A stretch of 7,121 nt of DNA from an uncultured Bacteroides sp. (GTDB lineage: Bacteria; Bacteroidota; Bacteroidia; Bacteroidales; Bacteroidaceae): positions 1-7,121 of the forward strand of contig NZ_CAJLKP010000143.1 of the NCBI RefSeq assembly GCF_905207245.1, given 5' to 3'. Below the pieces are notes generated by a model that was not told the DNA's origin, searched no databases, and worked only from the letters and a program-made list of their open reading frames with translations. Both the position numbers and the translations under genes were made by a program. How positions within the stretch are numbered: the stretch's first letter is position 1; every line of letters starts with the position of its first letter. Below are positions 1 to 5,316 of the stretch, piece by piece.

Positions 1-321
1 CAGGAAAAGCAATCCGCGATGATAGTAATTGGCAAACATCCGGCGGCTGAATTCACGATAGATTTCCAGTTGATAACTGCTTTGCGCACGCGCCAACAGC
101 ACCACCAACGCATTTTTTAATAAAACAAACAGCAACACGGTGCCGCATAACGCCAGCATCATGCCTCGTCCGCCATCCTGTTTTACTACTACCAGCAATA
201 TCGGTATCAGTGCCGCCACTCCTGCAAAATCAAGGATAGCGCGTAGCAATACCGAGAAAGCCACCCATATTCCCCGCTTGCGTTGCCTCTCAGACAACAA
301 CTGAATAATCTTTTTAATCAT
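1..321 (-). CDS. ABC exporter, PglK/MsbA-like, N-terminal part only
   Basis: The reading frame starts with ATG at 321 and stays open for 107 codons to the window edge, so the 3' part is missing. The protein starts MIKKIIQLLSERQRKRG, a basic cytoplasmic lead-in. A hydrophobic helix follows at about residues 18-47, containing GVAALIPILLVV, and a second at about 56-76. This order resembles the first helices of the fused permease-ATPase exporters of the PglK/MsbA type, which flip lipid-linked glycans or export peptides across the inner membrane. The nucleotide-binding domain that would prove the family lies outside the window. The start is 16 bases after the stop of the Wzz-like gene, so the two are probably co-transcribed. 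The gene looks richer in G+C than the intergenic DNA and the large lipoprotein gene. Another polytopic membrane protein is possible, but the MsbA-like start is the best fit. The substrate cannot be told. Confidence 0.72.
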   Translation of the reverse strand, partial: MIKKIIQLLSERQRKRGIWVAFSVLLRAILDFAGVAALIPILLVVVKQDGGRGMMLALCGTVLLFVLLKNALVVLLARAQSSYQLEIYREFSRRMFANYYHRGLLFL

Positions 322-337
322 CTGTTTTCACTTACTT

Positions 338-1429
338 TTATCCGCCGTCAAAAGCAATCTTTTTCCTTTTCATGTTCTTCAAAAAGTCTTTTGCAAATAG
401 TCCCCAACCAATACTTCCTGCCCCGCTAAAAAAAATGCATACCACAAGAATCATCATCTTTCGGGGCCTTGAAGGGCTAAGTGGAACCTGCACCGGTTGG
501 ATAACGGCATACACTGGTGTTTCCTTTTTCACCCTTGCTCTGGCACTCTGAGCCTGCTGCTCCATCTGATTGTAGATGGCCTGAGCCAGTTCCATTTCAT
601 TCCGTAAACGTGCCAGTTCGGCACGTGAAGCTAGTTTTACTAATCCCCGATTAGCATCTGCATACCGGGTATATTTTTCCTGTGTATCATAATACTCAGC
701 TTGTGCTTTTTCACGAAGTTTTTCTGTATATTCCAAAATCCTTCGCGCCTTACTCGTCCTGTATTCTATTACATACTCCTTCAAATGTGCTCGCACAGTA
801 TCTGCTACGGTAGCCGCCACCAGTGGGTCCTGCATGGTGACGAATATCGTTATAGTTCTTTTTTTCTTATCTACCCCGATATGGATTCTGGAGGCAATGG
901 CACCTGCCATGCCTGCTTCTTCACGGGTCAGACAGAATAAATCTATTTTAGTCTTAGTTCCTGTCTTTTCTATTTCTGGCTTTTCACTAAACAGAGATAT
1001 TGTCCATCCCATTAGTCTGGACGGTGCCGAGGTAATGGCACTCCACCACGCTCTTTTCTGGCGTTCTTTCAGATACTGGGTAAGGGGCATTGAGATGCTG
1101 TCTTTTTGTTCCTGTACTTTAATATTGAAAAGGCGGATGAGGAACGGTGTAGAATTGACAATGGCAGGATAAAGGGACGGATAGATGGCATCCCGTTCGG
1201 TAGTGGAGGAAGAACTGATATTGTCCGCCATATCAGCTAATGCATTTATGCCCGGAGAAGAACTTCTACGGATGCTTTCCGGAGCAATAAGGGTACTTGC
1301 CGTATATTCTTTAGGAATGCCGAACCCTATAAATATTCCAACAATGGCACCGAGAGCACATGCTTTAAGTATCAGCTTTTGGAAGATACGGATTTTTCGA
1401 ATCTGTTCCAGTAAATCAATCTCTGTCAT
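338..1429 (-). CDS. Wzz-type chain-length determinant / polysaccharide co-polymerase
   Basis: This 363-residue inner-membrane protein has the classic polysaccharide co-polymerase plan. A short cytoplasmic N-terminus (MTEIDLLEQIRKIR) leads into transmembrane helix 1 at about 18-38. The typical IPKEYTASTLIAPE stretch (38-51) follows, then a large periplasmic domain. A charged, Ala/Glu/Arg-rich probable coiled coil spans about 226-300. A proline-rich segment PVQVPLSPSRPRK (312-324) directly precedes transmembrane helix 2 (about 325-345), and the protein ends in a basic tail. There is no C-terminal tyrosine kinase domain, so it is the stand-alone type. In this family such proteins set the length of O-antigen or capsule polymers or assist export. 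Its start overlaps the end of the DUF1573 gene by 14 bases, which suggests translational coupling, and the ABC exporter follows 16 bases downstream. No polymerase or flippase of the Wzy/Wzx type is visible here, so the served polymer is unknown. Confidence 0.85.
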   Translation of the reverse strand: MTEIDLLEQIRKIRIFQKLILKACALGAIVGIFIGFGIPKEYTASTLIAPESIRRSSSPGINALADMADNISSSSTTERDAIYPSLYPAIVNSTPFLIRLFNIKVQEQKDSISMPLTQYLKERQKRAWWSAITSAPSRLMGWTISLFSEKPEIEKTGTKTKIDLFCLTREEAGMAGAIASRIHIGVDKKKRTITIFVTMQDPLVAATVADTVRAHLKEYVIEYRTSKARRILEYTEKLREKAQAEYYDTQEKYTRYADANRGLVKLASRAELARLRNEMELAQAIYNQMEQQAQSARARVKKETPVYAVIQPVQVPLSPSRPRKMMILVVCIFFSGAGSIGWGLFAKDFLKNMKRKKIAFDGG

Positions 1430-1871
1430 ACTGTTTCATACATCCTTTTATATTCAATGTATAGGTTTGGGAAGAGTTTATCCTTATTCGGACACTCTTA
1501 TTGAAATAACCGACAGTAGCCTGCGTACCGTCAAAAGTTACCTCTATCTTACCGGACTCACCCGGTCGGACAACTTTTTGTGTATATTCGACAGAAATAC
1601 ACCTACAGGACGGGTCGATGTTTAGAATAACGGCAGGAACATTGCCACTATTTACGAAACGGAATACATGTCGCTGTATCGGGCTGCCCGAAGAAAAGGT
1701 TCCAAAGTCATGAATACTGTCATTGAAAGTGACTTGCGCCGTAAAAACACTGCTTGCATGGTCTTGCTGTGATGCTTGATGTTTACACGAGATAATAGAC
1801 ATAAGCAGCAGAAGCAAAAAAAGAAAAGAAAAAAGAAGAATATAATGCGGCAAGATCCTATTGAGCTTCAT
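1416..1871 (-). CDS. DUF1573-domain lipoprotein
   Basis: This predicted lipoprotein has 151 residues. A very hydrophobic signal segment (about 10-28) ends in SIISC, with the likely lipidated cysteine at 29. The mature part is one Ig-like DUF1573 domain with its usual landmarks: HDFG at 54-57, FRFVNSGNVPAVI (70-82), a cysteine pair in PSCRC (87-91; the family usually shows SCGC), PGESGKIEVTFD (103-114) and GYFNKSVRI (121-129). DUF1573 proteins are abundant in Bacteroidota and sit in the periplasm or on the surface, but their biochemical role is not established. The gene begins only 32 bases past an intrinsic terminator and has no visible promoter of its own. It overlaps the Wzz-like gene by 14 bases, so it heads the DUF1573-Wzz-ABC block. 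The signal peptide is encoded by an unusually A/G-pure tract on the plus strand (1816-1840). Confidence 0.85.
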   Translation of the reverse strand: MKLNRILPHYILLFSFLFLLLLLMSIISCKHQASQQDHASSVFTAQVTFNDSIHDFGTFSSGSPIQRHVFRFVNSGNVPAVILNIDPSCRCISVEYTQKVVRPGESGKIEVTFDGTQATVGYFNKSVRIRINSSQTYTLNIKGCMKQYDRD

Positions 1872-1902
1872 ACTACTGGATATATTGAAAAGATTTCTTA
1901 TA

Positions 1903-1936
1903 AAAAGCTCCCGGCTGCAAATAGTCGGGAGCTTTT
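1903..1936 (-). terminator. Strong intrinsic terminator after the 809-residue lipoprotein gene
   Basis: A perfect 11-bp inverted repeat (AAAAGCTCCCG at 1903-1913, CGGGAGCTTTT at 1926-1936) extends inwards by three more pairs, one of them a G-U, and leaves a six-base loop. Read on the minus strand, the GC-rich stem runs directly into CTTTTTA, the expected U-tract. It lies 24 bases after the stop of the gene at 1961-4390. It is partly symmetrical, so it could also stop transcription on the plus strand, but no plus-strand gene needs it. Confidence 0.85.
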
Positions 1937-1960
1937 ATTTATAAAATTCTGAATGATATA

Positions 1961-4390
1961 TTATTCAATAACTCTTGGTTTACCGACAAATGTACCACCC
2001 TCAATCAACTTCTTACAAGTAACATCAGCTACATTTTTATCACTTGCAGCGGGAGTCATTGTAAACGTGCCGCCTTGCTTTACTTCAATAGTATTGGCAA
2101 CTGCCAGTGTTACACCTAGTTTTGTATTACGATTTTCAAAGGTAACTGCACCACCGTCATTGACAGTCAAATTGTTTGCAGTCATGCCCTGTACATCCTC
2201 CTCTGTAGTGAATGTTCCATCTAATACAATATTACCACTAACGTTGATTGGTTTAGCCCCTGTCGAAACTTTCAATGTACGAGTAGGCATTACAGTCAGA
2301 TTACCAATAGTTACTGCTGCTACAGAGTTCGTAATGATAGTTAATACTCCGTTATCAACCACATTAATATACTTATTATTGTGTTGAGTAGCATTTTTGA
2401 GGTCATATGTTGCAGTAGCAGCGTTTACAAACTGTATAGTACTACAAGCTGCCTTATTAGCATAAGCTTCATCAAGACGGGCTTGAACATTGACTTTACA
2501 AATATAATCACCATTTGTACCGAACGCCATGTATTGTGTAGCACCACCAATTGTTGTACCAATATTGTCAATAAATACTCCATTATTCTTAAAGTTCTTA
2601 CCGGCTGCTGCTATCGTATTTCCACTTGCATCCAGCATGGCAAACTTACCATTGTCCACTACAAATGTACCGTTGTTATTCACAGTACCACCCTTTACGT
2701 TCACATCACTCGTTGCGGCTGATAATGTTGCTACGCCACCTGCGTTCAGAGTAAGTGTTCCATAGATATCGGTTACACCCTTGAAGTCAATAGAACCACC
2801 GTCAGCAACAATAGTTGCAGTTGCGGCTACTGTAGATACCTCACCAGCGTTGTTTGCGAATTCAAGAAGGCCATCCGCTTTATCACCATAACCAGCTAAT
2901 ATATTGACATTACCTGCAATGATAGCTTTAGTATTTACAAGCATTTTGCCTGCTGCGCTACCACCACCACAGCAAGTTTGGCCCTGGACTTCGACAGCCG
3001 ATTGGATAGTTGATCCACCATCTATAGTTAAAGTTTTGTCTTCGGGAACAATAATCTTACCACCTTCTACGGTTACATAATTTTTAACCTCTACATTATC
3101 GGTAAGTGTAATGTCACCGATTACTGTTACGTTGGTTGCTTTACTATAATCGCCTTCAACAGCACTCTTCAATGAAACTGCATCTACAGCAATCAAAGCA
3201 TCTGTTTTAAAGTCGTCTGCATCCATCTCTACACTAACCACAGCACCTTGGGCAGCCTTGAATGTATAGTCTTTACCCAGATCAATTACGGCAGTTTCAG
3301 TAGTAGTATAAAGAATTACCTTCAAATCTTTTGCTGTAGTCGGCAATATCGGAAGATAAATTTTTGTGGCTGTGGTTCCCAATGTCACGGAAGATTTCAA
3401 CGTTGCTACAATAGTAGATGCAGTTTTCTTGGTTCCCTCTACATACAGAGCTTCACCACCGGCAGCTCCCATAGATTTAATTTTACTTGCATCTAGGCCT
3501 ACACTTGTAACGAAACCGTCTTGACTCCATAAGGCAACTTTTGTGATGTCTTTCGCACTTCCTGTCTGCTTCAATTGTAAGCTTATGATAGCAGACAATG
3601 GATTCACACCAAATTTAGAAGCCTGGCTGCCGCCAATTAAGTTTCGGGCATAGCCAACCATAAATGTATTTTCTGCCACATGAGGAACGGAAACATCACC
3701 TGTTGTTACATCATTGTATGCTACTGGAGATATAGCAGGCAGACTTGCTGCATCAGCAAAATTTCCATTATAAGGATAGTAAACAATGTAGCTACCACCA
3801 AAGATGGCTTTGTTGCTCGTTGTGAAAATACCGGTATTCAGATCTAACTTTGTATCAACGCCTTCAATACTAACTTTATTAGCATCATCTGCAAGTTGAT
3901 TTTTTATCGTCGCTATATCTGAATTTTCGTCTAAACTACCTTTAACAATATCCTTGTAAACCTTGCCATTTTCAAGTTCCAATGTACACTCATTGAACTT
4001 TGCGGCATCTTGTCCTTCAGCCAACCATCCATTATGTAAAAACTGATAATTGGTATATACCATATTACTGATGTTTCCTGTTCCATCAGGCAATTCGCCC
4101 GTCCAGCATAAACCGATTTCATCGGCACTGACATTTAGACTTCCTAACATACTATTGGCACCAGTCCCATTTGGTAATATAGTAGGTAACCAACTCCACA
4201 TAAGGTCTGCTCCCCAAACTCCTCTAGTAGAAGTTTCATTTGCACCTTGACCGGCCAAAACAAATCCTTCTCCCAGTTCCACCAAATTATTTTCGGCAGG
4301 AACAGCATTATTATCCATAAACTCTTCGTTTGAACATGCTGCAAATGCTGCAGGTAATGCCAACGCTAAAAATAAATTTCTTGTTTTCAT
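1961..4390 (-). CDS. Large surface lipoprotein, fimbrillin-like N-terminus, repetitive beta-helix-like C-terminus
   Basis: The protein has 809 residues. The N-terminus MKTRNLFLALALPAAFAACS is a lipoprotein signal peptide with the likely lipidated cysteine at 19. Residues of about 20-395 show fimbrillin-like (Mfa/FimA-type) features: a TRG motif at 55-57, FGGSYIVYYPYNGNF (197-211) and NPLSAIISLQLK followed by ITKVALWSQDG (263-292). From about 400 to 800 the sequence turns into short, low-complexity beta-rich units ending in G/N turns, such as GGKIIVPEDKTLTIDGGST (443-461), NNNGTFVVDNGKFAM (571-585), LTVNDGGAVTFEN (741-753) and IEVKQGGTFTM (768-778). This fits a right-handed beta-helix or adhesin-like stalk. 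A CCGGG cluster sits at 473-477. There is no Type IX secretion C-terminal domain. It is probably exported to the outer membrane surface as a fimbria-related or adhesive lipoprotein. It is much longer than ordinary fimbrillins (roughly 300-500 residues). It follows the short peptide gene by 25 bases and is closed by a terminator. Confidence 0.8.
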   Translation of the reverse strand: MKTRNLFLALALPAAFAACSNEEFMDNNAVPAENNLVELGEGFVLAGQGANETSTRGVWGADLMWSWLPTILPNGTGANSMLGSLNVSADEIGLCWTGELPDGTGNISNMVYTNYQFLHNGWLAEGQDAAKFNECTLELENGKVYKDIVKGSLDENSDIATIKNQLADDANKVSIEGVDTKLDLNTGIFTTSNKAIFGGSYIVYYPYNGNFADAASLPAISPVAYNDVTTGDVSVPHVAENTFMVGYARNLIGGSQASKFGVNPLSAIISLQLKQTGSAKDITKVALWSQDGFVTSVGLDASKIKSMGAAGGEALYVEGTKKTASTIVATLKSSVTLGTTATKIYLPILPTTAKDLKVILYTTTETAVIDLGKDYTFKAAQGAVVSVEMDADDFKTDALIAVDAVSLKSAVEGDYSKATNVTVIGDITLTDNVEVKNYVTVEGGKIIVPEDKTLTIDGGSTIQSAVEVQGQTCCGGGSAAGKMLVNTKAIIAGNVNILAGYGDKADGLLEFANNAGEVSTVAATATIVADGGSIDFKGVTDIYGTLTLNAGGVATLSAATSDVNVKGGTVNNNGTFVVDNGKFAMLDASGNTIAAAGKNFKNNGVFIDNIGTTIGGATQYMAFGTNGDYICKVNVQARLDEAYANKAACSTIQFVNAATATYDLKNATQHNNKYINVVDNGVLTIITNSVAAVTIGNLTVMPTRTLKVSTGAKPINVSGNIVLDGTFTTEEDVQGMTANNLTVNDGGAVTFENRNTKLGVTLAVANTIEVKQGGTFTMTPAASDKNVADVTCKKLIEGGTFVGKPRVIE

Positions 4391-4415
4391 TTTAGATACA
4401 TTTTAAATACATTCA

Positions 4416-4553
4416 TTAAAAACCATCATCAGGATTTATAGGACCTGCTCCACCGTTTTCTGGACTTGCTGCAAATCCCAATTCTACTTCCACTTCCAGA
4501 ACTTCCACTTCCGGAGCTTCATACTTCATTTCCTTTTCTACTTTCATAATCAT
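4416..4553 (-). CDS. Short acidic peptide, leader-and-tail type, 45 aa
   Basis: A frame of 45 codons and TAA begins MIMKVEKEMKYEAPEVEV; a second in-frame ATG at 4547 would give 43 residues. The order is a charged N-terminus, a KYEAP motif (10-14), an alternating Glu/Val stretch (EVEVLEVEVE, 15-24), LGFAAS (25-30), then a Gly/Pro/Asn/Asp tail, PENGGAGPINPDDGF (31-45). There is no signal peptide or membrane helix. I recall many short Bacteroidales ORFs of this K-Y-x-x-P...Glu/Val-rich...A-A-S type with variable tails. Their role is not established, to my knowledge. The conserved front and variable, flexible end recall precursor peptides with a leader and a core, AAS being a possible cleavage region. 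That is inference only. It is the first gene after the leader and lies 25 bases upstream of the large lipoprotein gene, so the two probably share one transcript. Such a short ORF is easily missed, but the motif content argues that it is real. Confidence 0.7.
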   Translation of the reverse strand: MIMKVEKEMKYEAPEVEVLEVEVELGFAASPENGGAGPINPDDGF

Positions 4554-4625
4554 AAAAATTTAATTGTTAGTAATATTAAAATTGTCTTTATCATTATCAA
4601 CTGGTAATACTATCTATCGCTAATT

Positions 4626-4696
4626 CAGGCTATCCCTTACATTATACTTGTCATTCCTATTATGAACAGGCATAGCCAAACCCTCTTTTCAGCCTG
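4626..4696 (-). promoter_or_regulatory. Upstream leader with competing inverted repeats
   Basis: The untranslated stretch before the peptide gene carries short complementary blocks that cannot all pair at once. On the plus strand these are CAGGCT (4626-4631) with AGCCTG (4691-4696), GGCTAT (4628-4633) with ATAGCC (4672-4677), and CAGGC (4667-4671) with GCCTG (4692-4696). In the minus-strand transcript this could make alternative hairpins about 75-140 bases upstream of the start codon. The blocks are only 5-6 bp. The 4691-4696 block lies close to the predicted transcription start and may not be in the RNA, so a real switch is only a possibility. No known riboswitch consensus was recognised. 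Confidence 0.25.
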
Positions 4697-4727
4697 CAAA
4701 GTAAAAAATAAATTTCCTAAATAAAGT
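4697..4727 (-). promoter_or_regulatory. Weak candidate promoter for the peptide-lipoprotein operon
   Basis: Read on the minus strand, TTACTTTG (4704-4697) differs at one position from the Bacteroidota -7 box TAnnTTTG. The -33 position, some 19-21 bases upstream, holds only T-rich sequence (CTTTAT at 4726-4721) rather than a clean TTTG. If used, transcription would start near 4690 and give a 5' leader of about 135 bases. No better TAnnTTTG match was found on this strand between 4560 and 5290. Confidence 0.4.
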
Positions 4728-4860
4728 TAGATTTTATTTAGCTGATTATAAACGTATTAGCCATTAATAAAGATAGCTTAATATCAAAAGAAAAGAATTT
4801 TCTAAATGCAAATAATATGAACGAAGATGTTGAGTTACAATCCTTTTCCCACCTATCAGC

Positions 4861-4961
4861 AAATAAGCAGTTTTAATACCCCAAGCATATTGACACTACA
4901 TTTTAACACCTTATTCCACAAGGAATAACTGCTATAACCTGTTTTCTTTCAAGAAGAAAGA
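4861..4961. repeat. Smaller inverted repeats between 4861 and 4961
   Basis: Three further small inverted repeats were seen: AGCAGTT/AACTGCT (4866-4872, 4927-4933), a TTATTCC-ACAA-GGAATAA hairpin inside it (4911-4928), and TCTTTC-AAGAA-GAAAGA (4945-4961). The rest of 4728-5055 is AT-rich and shows no gene, RNA or promoter that I can support. In such AT-rich DNA, 6-7 bp repeats can arise by chance. Confidence 0.35.
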
Positions 4962-5024
4962 GATTATTGAAATAAGAAAATAGATTGTTATAAGAAATAT
5001 AAATGACACCATTTACAGGCACCA

Positions 5025-5276
5025 ATGACAAGAAATAAGTTTACCGAAGTTTTGCATTCTCTTCTAATAACGGCGCAAGAGAATACGACATTTGAGCGAT
5101 ATGACTATTCGGTTACGAAGCATTTTAGAATATGCCAAACACATCCTGTATTCTCTTTTTATCTTAGCAGTGATCAAACGATAAAGCAGGAACTTGCTTT
5201 AATACAAGTGAGAAGTATATATATTAATGCTTTTTTAGACGATATTCCAGAATATCATCCTTTTTATTGTTTTTGA
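5025..5276 (+). CDS. Doubtful 83-codon ORF of unknown function
   Basis: This is the only sizeable frame in the gap between the lipoprotein operon and the ATPase, and the only candidate on the plus strand. The product begins MTRNKFTEVLHSLLITAQEN, is mixed in composition, and has no signal peptide, membrane helix or motif I recognise. An open frame of this length is uncommon in such AT-rich DNA, which is the only argument for it. Against it: a stop codon lies seven codons before the ATG, there is no ribosome binding site or TAnnTTTG promoter upstream, and much of its length consists of inverted repeats (5056-5256), which could explain the sequence without coding. It could be a gene remnant or chance. 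Confidence 0.18.
   Translation: MTRNKFTEVLHSLLITAQENTTFERYDYSVTKHFRICQTHPVFSFYLSSDQTIKQELALIQVRSIYINAFLDDIPEYHPFYCF
5056..5256. repeat. Cluster of inverted repeats in the intergenic gap
   Basis: Several perfect inverted repeats fall within 200 bases. ATTCTCTT occurs at 5056-5063 and 5150-5157, with its complement AAGAGAAT at 5077-5084 between them. The outer match extends to 10 bp (5077-5086 with 5148-5157). The middle block can therefore pair with either outer one. Next come TAAAGCA/TGCTTTA (5182-5188, 5195-5201; six-base loop) and GATATTC/GAATATC (5241-5247, 5250-5256; two-base spacer). On the plus strand the last is followed by CATCCTTTTTATTGTTTTT, which is terminator-like, so a structured plus-strand RNA is conceivable. 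A decayed mobile element or protein-binding sites are alternatives. No terminal repeats or target-site duplications were found. Confidence 0.45.
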
Positions 5277-5282
5277 TATTAT

Positions 5283-5316
5283 ACTGAATTACCGTTTTTA
5301 TAAACGACAATTCAGT
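5283..5316 (-). terminator. Hairpin overlapping the ATPase stop codon
   Basis: ACTGAATT (5283-5290) and AATTCAGT (5309-5316) form a perfect 8-bp outer stem. CGTTT (5293-5297) and AAACG (5302-5306) form an inner stem with a four-base loop, separated by a 2x2 internal loop. The structure includes the last codons and the stop (5298-5300) of the ATPase gene. On the minus strand it is followed by ATAATATC rather than a proper U-tract, so it may be a weak terminator or an mRNA-stabilising 3' end. Confidence 0.45.

Noticed and set aside
834..1172. Plus-strand open frames opposite the Wzz-like gene (also 701-940 and 1185-1625).
   Set aside because: They mirror the minus-strand Wzz and DUF1573 genes, show no recognisable motifs, and have no promoter or ribosome binding site.
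1961..2200. Type IX secretion C-terminal domain at the end of the large lipoprotein.
   Set aside because: The C-terminus ends FVGKPRVIE without the conserved beta-sandwich and Gly/Lys pattern of that domain; the lipobox at the N-terminus explains surface location.
1953..2765. Plus-strand hydrophobic-looking frames opposite the repetitive end of the lipoprotein.
   Set aside because: Opposite-strand shadows of the Thr/Val/Ala-rich repeats; the minus-strand frame has a signal peptide and continuous domain logic.
3931..4344. Short minus-strand frames inside the lipoprotein gene.
   Set aside because: Alternative frames fully contained in the 809-codon gene, with no motifs.
4554..4700. A UpxY/NusG-like capsule regulator or capsule-type invertible promoter ahead of the operon.
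   Set aside because: No coding frame for such a regulator is present, and the short inverted repeats do not flank a promoter as an invertible segment would.
4728..5055. CRISPR array, tRNA or insertion-sequence ends in the long AT-rich gap.
   Set aside because: No regularly spaced repeats, no cloverleaf, and no terminal inverted repeats with duplicated target were found on reading.
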